A stretch of DNA of 64,000 nt from Pseudomonas hydrolytica (GTDB lineage Bacteria > Pseudomonadota > Gammaproteobacteria > Pseudomonadales > Pseudomonadaceae): assembly GCF_021495345.1 (NCBI RefSeq), contig NZ_CP099397.1:2666001-2730000 (forward strand), written 5' to 3'. The notes below the pieces were generated by a model, which saw only the letters and a program-made list of their open reading frames with translations, was not told the DNA's origin and ran no database searches. Position 1 is the stretch's first letter; each line of letters starts with the position of its first letter. Both the position numbers and the translations under genes were made by a program. Positions 23,641-33,582 of this stretch are shown here, one piece after another.

Positions 23641-24399
23641 TTATTCCGGCGCCTTTTCCAGCTGCGCCCACAATGACGGCCCACCGGCGGATTTCTCGAT
23701 GGCAGCCAGGCGCGCCAGGTGCGCCGCGAGTTCATCCTCGCTGGCGCGAATGACGCGGGTGCGCGGACGCGCGGCATCCAGACGACGAATCGGCGTAGCC
23801 TGCTGACGACCGCTGCCATCGCTATCGGCGCCCTCACCGGCAAGCGACAGATGGGTCTGACCACCGGTCATCGCCAGGTAGACGTCGGCGAGGATCTCCG
23901 AGTCGAGCAGTGCGCCGTGCAGTTCGCGGTTGGAGTTGTCGACGCCATAGCGCTTGCACAGCGCATCGAGGCTGTTGCGCTGCCCCGGATGGCGTTCACG
24001 CGCCATCATCAGGGTGTCGAGCACCGAGCAGTAGTCGCTGACATCGGCACGCTCGCTCTGCCCCAGCAGGGCGAACTCGTTGTTGATGAAGCCAACGTCG
24101 AACGCTGCGTTATGGATGATCAGCTGGGCGCCTTTGATGAATTCGTAGAACTCATCGGCCACATCCTTGAATCGCGGCTTGTCGGCGACGTACTCGTTAG
24201 TAATGCCGTGAACCGCGATGGCGCCTTCGTCGATCTCGCGATCGGGGTTCAGGTAGACATGGAAGTGGCGCCCGGTCAGGCGCCGCCCCAGCAGTTCGAC
24301 ACAACCGATCTCGATGATGCGGTGCCCGTCGGTGACCGGCATGCCGGTGGTTTCGGTATCCAGCACCACATAGCGGTTGACGGTGTTATCGGTTGTCAC
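23641..24399 (-). CDS. dnaQ: DNA polymerase III epsilon subunit (3'-5' proofreading exonuclease)
   Basis: The 252-residue protein has the DEDDh exonuclease motifs: VVLDTETTG (ExoI, near residue 12), HNAAFDVGFIN (ExoII, near 98) and the ExoIII region SLDALCKRYGVD...HGALLDSEILADVY. It proofreads within the Pol III core. The start is GTG at 24399. It lies downstream of rnhA on the same strand, a conserved pairing that is divergent in E. coli but tandem here. Confidence 0.95.
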   Translation of the reverse strand: MTTDNTVNRYVVLDTETTGMPVTDGHRIIEIGCVELLGRRLTGRHFHVYLNPDREIDEGAIAVHGITNEYVADKPRFKDVADEFYEFIKGAQLIIHNAAFDVGFINNEFALLGQSERADVSDYCSVLDTLMMARERHPGQRNSLDALCKRYGVDNSNRELHGALLDSEILADVYLAMTGGQTHLSLAGEGADSDGSGRQQATPIRRLDAARPRTRVIRASEDELAAHLARLAAIEKSAGGPSLWAQLEKAPE

Positions 24400-24472
24400 G
24401 CCTTGCCTCTCTCATCTATCTGCTTGCCACATTTTCAGCGCGGCATCTTAACCCAGGTGGAGCCCCCACGGC

Positions 24473-24925
24473 TCAGCGCGCCGAGCGCACCTCGTCGACG
24501 CCACGGTTGGCCAACTGATCGGCGCGCTCGTTGCCCGGATGGCCGGTGTGCCCACGCACCCACTGCCAACTGACCTGATGACGGTTGACCTCTTCATCCA
24601 GCTTCTGCCAGAGGTCGGCATTCTTCACCGGCTCTTTCGAGGCGGTCTTCCAGCCGCGCTTCTTCCAGTTCGGCAGCCATTCCTGGATGCCCTTCATCAC
24701 ATATTGCGAATCGGTCACCAGCTTGACCGAGCAGGGCCGGGTCAGGGCGATCAGGCCGGCAATCGCCGCCATCAGCTCCATGCGGTTGTTGGTGGTGCTG
24801 GGGTCCCCGCCCCACAACTCCTTTTCCACGCCCTTGTAGACCAGCAATGCCCCCCAGCCTCCGGGGCCGGGATTGCCCTTACAGGCGCCGTCGGTGTAGA
24901 TCACCACTTCATCGGTTTCAGACAT
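24473..24925 (-). CDS. rnhA: Ribonuclease HI
   Basis: RNase HI cuts the RNA strand of RNA-DNA hybrids. The 150-residue protein carries the four acidic catalytic residues: Asp in [12 protein letters not shown] (residue 12), Glu in NNRMELMA, Asp in LVTDSQYV and Asp in [10 protein letters not shown]. Length and motifs match E. coli RNase HI. It lies 73 bases before dnaQ and 40 bases after the methyltransferase gene, likely one transcription unit. Confidence 0.96.
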
Positions 24926-24965
24926 TCACAGGCTCTGTACGGAATTGACCAGTCGGGGGAGCCTT

Positions 24966-25724
24966 TCAGGTATCGATGTCGCGGCGGCTGATCTTGGCCA
25001 CCGGCAATGGCAACAGCTTGCCCATCGGCTCACGACGCGATTGCCGCAGCGGCCGTAAACCGACCACCAGCTTGCGCGCTACCAGCAGGTAAAAGCCGGC
25101 CCCCGGCAGTTGCCAGGCCTCCCCCCAACGTTCCAGTCGCCGCAGGCGCATTTGCCAGGCGAGCGACGCAAGCGGCGGACGATAGCACCCGAACCGCCGT
25201 TTCTCCAACGCAAAGCCCAGCAGCGTCAGCCAGTCACCCACTCGACTGGGGGAGATGCAGCGCGCCTGCCTGAGCCCGTCCTGCGCGAACAGACGCCGCG
25301 CGCCCCAGCCGCTCCAGGGATGGATACCCAGAATCAGCAGGTGCCCGCCCGGCCGCACGCTGCGCGCCGCTTCGCGCAGCAAGCCGTGTGGCGACAGACA
25401 GAAGTCCAGACCATGCTGCAGCACCACCACATCGGCCGCGTGCTCGCCCAGCGGCCAGGACTGCTCCTCGCAGACGATCTGCACGCCGGGCATCGGCGCG
25501 CCCAGGCGCACGTTGTGCTGAATCTGCCCGGCCTTGGGCGGGCCTTCGGCGCCTGGCCCGTAGCTCACCAGATAACCGCCGAAGAAACGCGCCAGCTCCT
25601 CCTCCAGCAGGCGCCGCTCCTCCTCCAGCAACAGCTGGCCGAGCGGCCCGGCAAGCCAGTCGCGCGCCTCGCCGATGAGCTTGAGCCACTCGGGGTCGGC
25701 CTGGGCGAATGCCTGATCAGTCAT
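24966..25724 (-). CDS. Class I SAM-dependent methyltransferase (UbiE-like)
   Basis: The 252-residue protein shows the post-motif pattern DVVVLQHGLDFCLSPHGLLREAARSVRPGGHLLILGIHPWSGWG, typical of UbiE/COQ5-type methyltransferases (motif around residues 95-140). The glycine-rich motif I is weak (YGPGAEGP), so binding of SAM is inferred. The substrate is unknown. It is divergent from gloB by 72 bases and precedes rnhA-dnaQ, the order seen in other pseudomonads (recalled, PA1814). Confidence 0.85.
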   Translation of the reverse strand: MTDQAFAQADPEWLKLIGEARDWLAGPLGQLLLEEERRLLEEELARFFGGYLVSYGPGAEGPPKAGQIQHNVRLGAPMPGVQIVCEEQSWPLGEHAADVVVLQHGLDFCLSPHGLLREAARSVRPGGHLLILGIHPWSGWGARRLFAQDGLRQARCISPSRVGDWLTLLGFALEKRRFGCYRPPLASLAWQMRLRRLERWGEAWQLPGAGFYLLVARKLVVGLRPLRQSRREPMGKLLPLPVAKISRRDIDT

Positions 25725-25736
25725 CGCTGCCTCCGC

Positions 25737-25766
25737 ATGACAGGTTCTGCATGTCCTGTCTAAGAT
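25737..25766 (+). promoter_or_regulatory. Predicted sigma-70 promoter of gloB
   Basis: ATGACA (25737-25742), 18-base spacer, TAAGAT (25761-25766): 5 of 6 matches in both boxes. The start would be near 25773, about 24 bases before the gloB ATG. Confidence 0.55.
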
Positions 25767-25796
25767 GCACCTTTATCACCAGCTTAGCGACCCACA

Positions 25797-26570
25797 ATGA
25801 TTCAGATCGACGCGCTGCCCGCCTTCAACGACAACTACATCTGGTTGCTGCAGGACCCGACCAGCCGCCGCTGCGCGGTGGTCGACCCAGGTGATGCGGC
25901 GCCGGTACTGGCCTGGCTGGAGGCTCATGGCGACTGGACGCTGAGCGATATCCTGATCACCCACCACCACTTCGACCACGTCGGTGGCGTCGAACAGCTG
26001 AAGAAGGCCACCGGCGCACGCGTCGCCGGTCCGGCGGCGGAGAAGATCCCGGCGCGTGACGTGGATCTGGGCGACAACGACCTGATCGAGGTGCTCGGCC
26101 TGCGTTTCCAGATCATGGCCGTGCCTGGCCATACCCTCGGTCATATCGCCTATTACCACGCCGAGCAGAATCTGCTGCTGTGTGGCGACACCCTGTTCGC
26201 GGGCGGCTGTGGTCGCCTGTTCGAGGGCACGCCGCAACAGATGCACCAGTCGCTTAGCCGTCTGGCCGCCCTGCCTGGTGCAACACGGGTCTACTGCACC
26301 CATGAGTACACCCTGAGCAACCTGCGCTTCGCCCATGCCGTCGAGCCGCACAACCCGGACGTCAGCGCGCGATTGGCCGAGGTGAGCCGCTGGCGCGACG
26401 AGGGCCGCATCAGCCTGCCCTCGAGCATCGAGCTGGAGCGGGCCACCAATCCCTTTCTGCGCACCGGCGAGCCCGGCGTGATCGAGGCCGCCAAACGAAA
26501 CGACGAGCGGTCCTCGAGCGAACCGAGCGCCGTGTTCGCCAGCCTGCGCGCCTGGAAGGACCGCTTCTGA
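25797..26570 (+). CDS. gloB: Hydroxyacylglutathione hydrolase (glyoxalase II)
   Basis: GloB hydrolyses S-lactoylglutathione to lactate and glutathione, completing methylglyoxal detoxification. The 257-residue metallo-beta-lactamase-fold protein has THHHFDH (residues 55-61), [12 protein letters not shown] and [11 protein letters not shown] for the two-metal site. The C-terminal substrate domain ([12 protein letters not shown] onward) is complete. It is divergent from the methyltransferase gene. Confidence 0.95.
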   Translation: MIQIDALPAFNDNYIWLLQDPTSRRCAVVDPGDAAPVLAWLEAHGDWTLSDILITHHHFDHVGGVEQLKKATGARVAGPAAEKIPARDVDLGDNDLIEVLGLRFQIMAVPGHTLGHIAYYHAEQNLLLCGDTLFAGGCGRLFEGTPQQMHQSLSRLAALPGATRVYCTHEYTLSNLRFAHAVEPHNPDVSARLAEVSRWRDEGRISLPSSIELERATNPFLRTGEPGVIEAAKRNDERSSSEPSAVFASLRAWKDRF

Positions 26571-26677
26571 GGGCCCGCAAGGCAGGCAGAGAATTGCCGA
26601 GCGCCAGCGTCCCCGGCACCCGCAACGCCCCATCTGGGTGACCGACGGGATGCCGGTCACAAATGGCTGGCGAAAAC

Positions 26678-26706
26678 TTGACCACCCCCGCTTCGGTTCC
26701 TAGAAT
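26678..26706 (+). promoter_or_regulatory. Predicted sigma-70 promoter of mltD
   Basis: TTGACC (26678-26683), 17-base spacer, TAGAAT (26701-26706). Upstream, GTGACCG (26638-26644) and CGGTCAC (26654-26660) form a hairpin without a T tract, a possible end of the gloB transcript. Confidence 0.65.
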
Positions 26707-26742
26707 CGCCCGATCTTTTCGCCGGGACAAACACCTCACCCA

Positions 26743-28317
26743 ATGCCTTTATCATCACGCAAGCCATTGAATACAAAGGCATTGGTGCGAAGCGCTCGAG
26801 CGCTAGCGGTGATGTGCAGCATGATCCTGGCCGGCTGTCAGAGCCTGCCCAGCGATACCCCGGACCGCTCGGCTGACACCTCCCGAGCCGTGGGCCTGGA
26901 GCGCGAGCCGGAGTGGCTCAACAACCAGGTCAAACCGCGCGAGTACACCGATATCTGGGAACGCATGCGCGACGGCTTCAAGCTTCAGGACGAGATCGGC
27001 ATCAACCCCCGCATCGAACGTCTGCGCCTCTGGTACGCCAGCAACCCGCGGCATGTCGACACCGTCAGCGAGCGCAGCGCTCCCTACATCCATTACATCG
27101 TCGAGCGCCTGGCCGAACGTGACATGCCGATGGAGCTGGCCCTGCTGCCGGTGATCGAGAGCGCCTACGACCCGCAGGCCTACTCTTCCGCCCATGCCGT
27201 CGGTCTCTGGCAATTCATTCCCTCCACCGGTCGTCACTACAACCTGCGCCAGACCAACTGGTACGACGGCCGGCGCGACGTCACCGCCTCGACCCAGGCC
27301 GCCCTCAACTACCTGAGCCGCCTGCACGAGATGTTCAACGGCGACTGGCTGCTCGCCCTGGCCGCCTACAATGCCGGCGAAGGCCGCATCAGCCGCGCCA
27401 TCGAACGCAACGAAAAGCTCGGCCTGCCCAGCGACTACTGGAACCTGTCGCTGCCCAAGGAAACCGAGGACTACGTGCCCAAACTCCTGGCCCTGTCGCA
27501 GGTCATCCTGACGCCCGAGGCCTATGGCGTGACGCTGTCACCGATTGCCAACGAGCCCTACTTCGAGCAGGTCGCGATCAAGCAGCACATGGACCTCTCC
27601 CGAGTCGCCAAACTGGCCGACCTGGATGAGCAGGAACTGCTGCAGCTGAACCCCGCCTACAAACGCGGCATCACGCTCGACGGCCCGCAGCACCTCCTGG
27701 TACCGACCGAAAAGGCCGAACTGCTCAGCGCCAACCTGGCATTGATGAAGCCTCAGGAGCTGGTCGACTGGCAGAGCTACACCGTACGTTCCGGCGACAG
27801 CCTGCACGGCATCGCCAACCGTCATCACCTGAGCGTGAGCATGCTCAAGGACGTCAATCGTCTGAGCGGCAACAATCTGCGCATCGGCCAGGTGCTGACC
27901 ATTCCCGGCAAGCCCGGCGTGCAGCCGAGCGAGCCGCTGTATCAGCAGCGTAGCGTGGCTCAGGCTCCGGCGGCGCGCACCTATCAGGTGAAGAACGGCG
28001 ACAACCTGTGGCAGATCGCCCGCGCCAACCAGGTCGCCGTGCACGACCTGCAGCGCTGGAACAAACTGCAAGGCAACCAGCTGAAAGTTGGCCAGGTGCT
28101 CAATCTGACGGAACCGGGCGCAGGCGCCACACAGGTCGCCAGCGCCAAGCCAGCCAGCAGTGCGCGCGACAAGGCCACCTACTACCGGGTTCAGCAAGGC
28201 GATTCGCTGTACGTCATCGCCAAGCGTTTCAAGATCGACCTCAAGCGATTGCAGGCCTGGAACCCGCGCAGCAGCACGTTGCGCCCCGGGCAGACAGTGA
28301 CGCTCTTCCTGCCCTGA
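26743..28317 (+). CDS. mltD: Membrane-bound lytic murein transglycosylase D, lipoprotein with three LysM repeats
   Basis: MltD cleaves peptidoglycan glycan strands to 1,6-anhydro ends. The 524-residue protein has a lipoprotein signal (lipobox LAGC near residue 32), an SLT domain (catalytic Glu139 in PVIESAYDPQA, then SAHAVGLWQFIPSTG and ALAAYNAGEGR), and three C-terminal LysM motifs starting near residues 345, 410 and 478 (each YxVxxGDxLxxIA). LysM repeats bind peptidoglycan. Its TGA stop directly abuts the stop codon of the convergent HDOD gene. Confidence 0.95.
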   Translation: MPLSSRKPLNTKALVRSARALAVMCSMILAGCQSLPSDTPDRSADTSRAVGLEREPEWLNNQVKPREYTDIWERMRDGFKLQDEIGINPRIERLRLWYASNPRHVDTVSERSAPYIHYIVERLAERDMPMELALLPVIESAYDPQAYSSAHAVGLWQFIPSTGRHYNLRQTNWYDGRRDVTASTQAALNYLSRLHEMFNGDWLLALAAYNAGEGRISRAIERNEKLGLPSDYWNLSLPKETEDYVPKLLALSQVILTPEAYGVTLSPIANEPYFEQVAIKQHMDLSRVAKLADLDEQELLQLNPAYKRGITLDGPQHLLVPTEKAELLSANLALMKPQELVDWQSYTVRSGDSLHGIANRHHLSVSMLKDVNRLSGNNLRIGQVLTIPGKPGVQPSEPLYQQRSVAQAPAARTYQVKNGDNLWQIARANQVAVHDLQRWNKLQGNQLKVGQVLNLTEPGAGATQVASAKPASSARDKATYYRVQQGDSLYVIAKRFKIDLKRLQAWNPRSSTLRPGQTVTLFLP

Positions 28318-29760
28318 TCAACGCTTGCTGATCGCCTCCAGGCAGCGCCCGGTCAACTGGGTAAAGCGCTGGAAGGCCACGAACTGTTCGTGGCGCAGCG
28401 CCCTGCCGGATAACCTGCTGTCGGCATAGAGCACCCCGATCTCTCGCGTTCCCGCGATGATCGGCGCGATGAAGAACATTCCCGCGCCCAGGCTGCGGCG
28501 GATCGGCTGAGTGACCAGCTCGGCCAGGTTGTAGCTGGCCGGCACCCCCATCCAGATCGGCTCGCGGTGGCGCAGTGCATAGCTGAAGATATGGGGCTGC
28601 TCGACCTGCTCGGCAGGCAAAACGAAGTCCTGCAGCCACTGCTCGGTCTTGTCGCCCATCACGCGCTTGGCGCGAAAACAGCTCTGCCCATCCGCCAGCA
28701 CCGCCAGCATCACCCGTTCCAGACCGGCGCCGCGGTGCAGCCCCTTGAGCAGGGTATCGAGAATCAGGCCGACATCGGCGCGCTTGCTTACCATCAGGCC
28801 GAGGTCCTGCAGCGCCTGCTGCATGACCAGCAGGTCCGGCTGCAACAGGCGCGCCTTGCGCTCTTCCTGCTGCAGGCGAATCTGCTCGGGGTCGGTATTG
28901 GGAATGAGCCGACACAGCTTGCTGGCGCCAAAGGTGGAGGCCACCTTGACCGCCTCGTCGGCACTGGCCAGCACCTGCTGCAGCGCCTCCTCCGGACTGA
29001 GGTCGACGAATGCGGCCATCTTCGCCAGCACGGCTTCCATCTCTGGCGAATCCCAGCCCTGCAGCGCCGCCTCGCTGATACGCACCCCCAGCTGCACCGC
29101 ATAGGCCGCCGGGTCGTGCTGATTGGCGCCGGCATGGGCCAGGCTGACGGTCTCGCCCAGGTTCCAGCTTTTCACGAGCCCCTGGGTCAGTTGCCGGAAG
29201 CTGGTGCCCAGCACCTCGCGCACCGCCTCCTCGGTTTCGACCCCCGGTTGCGCCAGGGCCGCGGCCAGTTCATCGGCCTGCTCACCGCCACAGCCCCAGA
29301 AGGCCAACTCGCCGAGATGATGCAGCAAGGCGGCGATGAACACTTCCTCGGCATGCTTGGAGAGCACGTAACCGGCGATGTTGCGTGCCTGTACGGCGGC
29401 GTGGAAGGAACGCGCGAGCAGCTCCTGCAACTGCTCGCGGGGCGCGCGGGTGAGCAGGCCGTCGATCAGGCTCACCGACAGCCCGATCAGTCGCACATTG
29501 TCGAAGCCGATCAGCACGATGGCCCGCGAAATGGTCTTGATGGTTTCCTGCGAGGGGTTGTAATAGACGCTGTTGCCGACCCGCAGCACCTTGCTGGTCA
29601 GCGCTGCGTCACGCAGCAACACGTCGGCCAGCTGCTGCACCGAGGCCGAATCCTGCTGGGCCAGGCGCTGCAGATCCTGCACCACGGCGGCCAGCGCGGG
29701 TAGTTCGGCTTGGTTCAGGCGATCGATCCATGACTGCAAACCATGGCTGCGTTCCGACAA
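28318..29760 (-). CDS. HDOD-domain signalling protein with C-terminal GAF-like region
   Basis: The protein (about 480 residues) has an HDOD domain (about residues 15-210; LLRDAALTSKVLRVGNSVYYN and AALLHHLGELAFW), a link, and a GAF-like C-terminal domain (about 310-470). HDOD proteins act in signalling and stress regulation without a known catalytic activity. A TTG start at 29760 is proposed because GAGG lies 8 bases upstream and homologues begin close to SERSHGLQSWIDRLNQAELPA; the ATG at 29799 has no ribosome site. It is convergent with mltD with no spacer and divergent from nppA1. Confidence 0.85.
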   Translation of the reverse strand: MSERSHGLQSWIDRLNQAELPALAAVVQDLQRLAQQDSASVQQLADVLLRDAALTSKVLRVGNSVYYNPSQETIKTISRAIVLIGFDNVRLIGLSVSLIDGLLTRAPREQLQELLARSFHAAVQARNIAGYVLSKHAEEVFIAALLHHLGELAFWGCGGEQADELAAALAQPGVETEEAVREVLGTSFRQLTQGLVKSWNLGETVSLAHAGANQHDPAAYAVQLGVRISEAALQGWDSPEMEAVLAKMAAFVDLSPEEALQQVLASADEAVKVASTFGASKLCRLIPNTDPEQIRLQQEERKARLLQPDLLVMQQALQDLGLMVSKRADVGLILDTLLKGLHRGAGLERVMLAVLADGQSCFRAKRVMGDKTEQWLQDFVLPAEQVEQPHIFSYALRHREPIWMGVPASYNLAELVTQPIRRSLGAGMFFIAPIIAGTREIGVLYADSRLSGRALRHEQFVAFQRFTQLTGRCLEAISKR

Positions 29761-29907
29761 ATTCGTACCCTCGTGGTGTGTACATGAAGTGTATGCCAAA
29801 GTGCCGTCACTGCTCGCCCGGAACGGCGCTCTTTTTCCTGCCCAGACAAGCTGTTACTGTACCGACCCAGAAGCCCAAAAGCCGCCATGGATCGGATCTC
29901 ACGCCCG

Positions 29908-31737
29908 ATGCGTCCCCTCCTCCTGCTGTCCCTGAGCCTGGCCTTGAGCTTTCCCGCCTCTGCGACTATCAGCGAAAGCCACGGCTACGCCCAGTTCGGG
30001 ACACTCAAGTACCCCGCCAGCTTCACCCATTTCGACTGGGTCAACCCCGAGGCGCCCAAGGGCGGCACCCTGCGCATCATGGCCTCGGGCACTTTCGATA
30101 CACTGAACCCCTACCCACTCAAGGGCAGCAGCCCGATTTCCACCGCGCATTTCCTGCAGTACGGCGTGACCGAGCTGAACGAACCGCTGATGGTCGGCAC
30201 CGGCCCCTACGATCCGTCCGGGGACGAGCCAGCCTCCAGCTACGGCCTGATCGCCAGAAGCGTGGAGTACAGCGAGGACCGCAGCTGGGTGGTGTTCAAC
30301 CTGCGCCCGGAAGCACGCTTTCACGACGGCAAGCCGATTACCGCCTATGACGTGGCCTTCTCCTACCGCCTGCTGCGCAGCGATGGCCATCCGCAATACC
30401 GTACCAACCTGCAGGAAGTGAAACGGGTCGACATTCTCGGCCGCCATCGCATCCGCTTCGTGTTCAAGCGCGCCGGCAATCCGCTGCTGATCCTGCGTCT
30501 CGGCGAATTGCCGGTACTGCCGCAGCATTATTGGAAGGACCGCGACTTCAAGGCGACCACCTTCGAACCTCCTCTGGGCAGCGGCCCCTACCGCATCATC
30601 CAGGTGGTACCCGGCCGACGCTTAGTGTTTCAGCGCGTGAAGAACTGGTGGGGCGAGGATCTGCCGGTCAACCGCGGCAAGTACAACTTCGACCGGGTCG
30701 AAGTGGAGTTCTACCGCGACAACCATGTGGCCTTCGAAGCCTTCAAGGCCGGTGAGTTCGACTTTTATATCGAGAACCAGGCGAAGAACTGGGCCAACGG
30801 CTATCGCTTCCCGGCCGTCATCCGCGGCGACGTGATCCGCGCCGAGATTCCGCACCAGATACCGACCCAGACCCAGGCGCTGTTCATGAACACCCGGCGC
30901 GCCACGTTCGCCGACCGCCGGGTGCGGCAGGCGCTGGGGCTGATGTTCGACTTCGAATGGACCAATCGCACCCTGTTCAACAACGCCTACGTGCGCGCGA
31001 CCAGCTACTACCCCAACAGCGAGTTCTCGGCCACCGGCAAGCCCGAGGGCGCCGAATGGCTGCTGCTGTCGCCACACCGCGACAAGCTACCCGCCCAGCT
31101 GTTCACCGAACCGCCGACACAACCGGTAACCGATGGCCGCGGCATCCCTCGGGAAACCTTGCGTCGCGCGCTCGGTCTATTGGCCGACGCCGGCTGGAAG
31201 CCCGCCGGCCAGGAGTTGCGCAACGCCCGCGGCGAGCGCCTCGAGTTCGAGATCATGCTGGTCAACCCCAGCCTCGAGCGCATTCTTCAACCCTATGTCG
31301 CCAACCTCGCCAGCGTCGGCGTTCGCGCCAATCTGCGCACTGTCGACCGTGCCCAGTACAAGCAACGCCTCGACCAGTTCGACTACGACATGATCCTGCT
31401 CACCCTGCCACAGACCCTGAGCCCCGGCCTGGAACAGTCGCTGTACTTCCATTCCAGCCAGGTGGGCATCAAGGGTGGCCGCAACTATGCGGGGGTCAGT
31501 GACCCGGTGGTCGACGAGATGATCGACAAACTGCTGTCGGCGCAGACCCGGGACGAACAGATCGCGGCCACCCGCGCGCTGGACCGGGTCTTGCTTTGGC
31601 AGCACTACAGCATTCCCAACTGGTACATCAACTATCACCGCCTGGCGTACCGCAACCGGTTCGCCTTCGTCACCACGCCGCCCTATACCCTGGGCTTGCG
31701 CACCTGGTGGCTGAAGCCTACGGAGAACGCTCGATGA
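29908..31737 (+). CDS. nppA1: ABC transporter substrate-binding protein, family 5 (NppA1-like)
   Basis: The 609-residue periplasmic protein has a signal peptide (MRPLLLLSLSLALSFPASA) and a full SBP_bac_5 domain (NPEAPKGGTLRI, ARFHDGKPITAYDV). It begins a five-gene operon with a second binding protein, two permeases and a double ATPase, the YejABEF/NppA1A2BCD layout. In P. aeruginosa that transporter imports peptidyl-nucleoside antibiotics and peptides (recalled, PA1811-PA1807). The ATG at 29908 is chosen for the clean signal peptide; ATG at 29887 is possible. Confidence 0.88.
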   Translation: MRPLLLLSLSLALSFPASATISESHGYAQFGTLKYPASFTHFDWVNPEAPKGGTLRIMASGTFDTLNPYPLKGSSPISTAHFLQYGVTELNEPLMVGTGPYDPSGDEPASSYGLIARSVEYSEDRSWVVFNLRPEARFHDGKPITAYDVAFSYRLLRSDGHPQYRTNLQEVKRVDILGRHRIRFVFKRAGNPLLILRLGELPVLPQHYWKDRDFKATTFEPPLGSGPYRIIQVVPGRRLVFQRVKNWWGEDLPVNRGKYNFDRVEVEFYRDNHVAFEAFKAGEFDFYIENQAKNWANGYRFPAVIRGDVIRAEIPHQIPTQTQALFMNTRRATFADRRVRQALGLMFDFEWTNRTLFNNAYVRATSYYPNSEFSATGKPEGAEWLLLSPHRDKLPAQLFTEPPTQPVTDGRGIPRETLRRALGLLADAGWKPAGQELRNARGERLEFEIMLVNPSLERILQPYVANLASVGVRANLRTVDRAQYKQRLDQFDYDMILLTLPQTLSPGLEQSLYFHSSQVGIKGGRNYAGVSDPVVDEMIDKLLSAQTRDEQIAATRALDRVLLWQHYSIPNWYINYHRLAYRNRFAFVTTPPYTLGLRTWWLKPTENAR

Positions 31738-33581
31738 TCCACCCGCTGCGCAGTATCCTGCTCCACGGTAGCAGCCTCATCTTGCTCGGCCTGGCCGGCC
31801 TCGCCCTCGCCGCCCCCAAGCACGCCGCCACCCTCTATGATGAACCACCGAAGTATCCCGCCGACTTCCAGCACTTCGAATACGCCAACCCTGACGCACC
31901 GAAAGGTGGCATTTTCCGCCAGGCCGGCTTCGGCAGCTTCGACAGCCTCAACCCCTTCATCAGCAAGGGCGTTTCCGCTACCGACATCGGCCTGATCTAC
32001 GACACCCTCACGGTGCAGAGCCTGGACGAACCCTTCACCAGCTATGGCCTGCTCGCCGAGAAGATCGAGAAGGCACCGGACAACGCCTGGGTGCGTTTCC
32101 TACTGCGCAAGGAAGCGCGCTTTCACGATGGCGAGCCCGTCACCGCCGAGGACGTCAAGTTCACCTTCGACATCCTGATGGAGAAAGGCGCGCCCATGTA
32201 CCGCGGCTACTACGCCGACGTCGAGCGCGTCGAGGTGGAGTCGCCGCACAGCGTGCGCTTCATCTTCAGGCACGCCGGCAACCGCGAGTTACCCCTGATC
32301 GTCGGCCAGCTGCCAGTGCTGCCCAAGCACTGGTGGGCCGAGCGCGACTTCAGCCGCAGCAATCTGGAAGTGCCGCTGGGCAGCGGCCCCTACCGCGTCG
32401 GCCGGGTGCAGGCCGGGCGCAGTATCCGCTATGAGCGCGTCAAGGACTGGTGGGCCAAGGACCTGCCCGTGAGCCGCGGTTTCTACAACTTCGACCAGAT
32501 GCAGGTCGATTACTACCGCGACAACACCGTGGCCCTGGAAGCACTCAAGGCCGGACAGTTCGATTACTGGCTGGAAACCAGTGCGAAGAACTGGGCGACT
32601 GCCTACAGCATCCCCGCCGTCGCCAACGGTCAGCTGATCAAGGAAGAGATCCAGAACCGCAATCCGACCGGCATGCAGGGCTTCATCTTCAACACCCGCC
32701 GCCCGCAGTTCCAGGACCGCCGCGTACGCGAGGCCCTGGGCCTGCTGTTCGACTTCGAATGGGCCAACAAGCGCCTGTTCAACGGCGCCTACATTCGCAC
32801 CCGCAGCTATTTCGATAACTCCGAACTGGGCTCGCAGGGCCTGCCCGGTGAAGACGAGCTGGCGATTCTCGAGCCGCTACGGGGCAAGATTCCGGCCGAG
32901 GTGTTCAGCGAAGAGTTCCGCGTACCGGTCACCGACGGCAGCGGCATCATCCGCGAACAGCAGCGCCGCGCCTATCAGCTTTTGCAGCAGGCCGGCTGGC
33001 GCATCGAGGGCGACCGCATGCTCGACGCAGGCGGCCAGCCGGTGAGCTTCGAGTTTCTGCTGGCGCAGACCGAGTTCGAGCGCGTTCTGCTGCCCTTCAA
33101 GCGCAACCTGGCCGACCTCGGCATGGAGCTGGTGATTCGCCGCGTCGACGTCTCGCAGTACATCAACCGTCTGCGCTCGCGCGACTTCGACATGATCGTC
33201 GGCGGCTTCGGCCAATCCAACTCGCCGGGCAACGAGCAGCGCGAATACTGGCACTCCTCCAGCGCCGACAATCCCGGCAGCCGCAACTACATCGGCCTCA
33301 AGGACCCGGCCATCGACCAGCTCGTCGAAGGCCTGATCAACGCCGATTCGCGGCAAAGCCTCATCGCCCATACCCGCGCTCTTGACCGTGTCCTGCTGTG
33401 GGGCCATTACGTGATCCCCAACTGGCACATCAAGACCTGGCGCGTCGCCTACTGGAACCGCTTCGAGCATCCCAAGGTAACGCCGCTGTACGACATCGGC
33501 CTGCACACCTGGTGGGTACGCCCGGGCCTCGAGCAGCCCAGCGCAGCGCAGCGGCAAGCGGCCGAACAGGCGGAGCAATAA
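31734..33581 (+). CDS. nppA2: ABC transporter substrate-binding protein, family 5 (NppA2-like)
   Basis: A second SBP_bac_5 protein of 615 residues, clearly paralogous to the one before it (same [34 protein letters not shown] blocks along the whole length). It has a signal peptide ending at LAGLALA. The start overlaps the previous stop codon (ATGA at 31734-31737), so the pair is translationally coupled. Two binding proteins feeding one permease pair widen the substrate range; this is inference from arrangement. Confidence 0.9.
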   Translation: MIHPLRSILLHGSSLILLGLAGLALAAPKHAATLYDEPPKYPADFQHFEYANPDAPKGGIFRQAGFGSFDSLNPFISKGVSATDIGLIYDTLTVQSLDEPFTSYGLLAEKIEKAPDNAWVRFLLRKEARFHDGEPVTAEDVKFTFDILMEKGAPMYRGYYADVERVEVESPHSVRFIFRHAGNRELPLIVGQLPVLPKHWWAERDFSRSNLEVPLGSGPYRVGRVQAGRSIRYERVKDWWAKDLPVSRGFYNFDQMQVDYYRDNTVALEALKAGQFDYWLETSAKNWATAYSIPAVANGQLIKEEIQNRNPTGMQGFIFNTRRPQFQDRRVREALGLLFDFEWANKRLFNGAYIRTRSYFDNSELGSQGLPGEDELAILEPLRGKIPAEVFSEEFRVPVTDGSGIIREQQRRAYQLLQQAGWRIEGDRMLDAGGQPVSFEFLLAQTEFERVLLPFKRNLADLGMELVIRRVDVSQYINRLRSRDFDMIVGGFGQSNSPGNEQREYWHSSSADNPGSRNYIGLKDPAIDQLVEGLINADSRQSLIAHTRALDRVLLWGHYVIPNWHIKTWRVAYWNRFEHPKVTPLYDIGLHTWWVRPGLEQPSAAQRQAAEQAEQ

Positions 33582-33582
33582 C

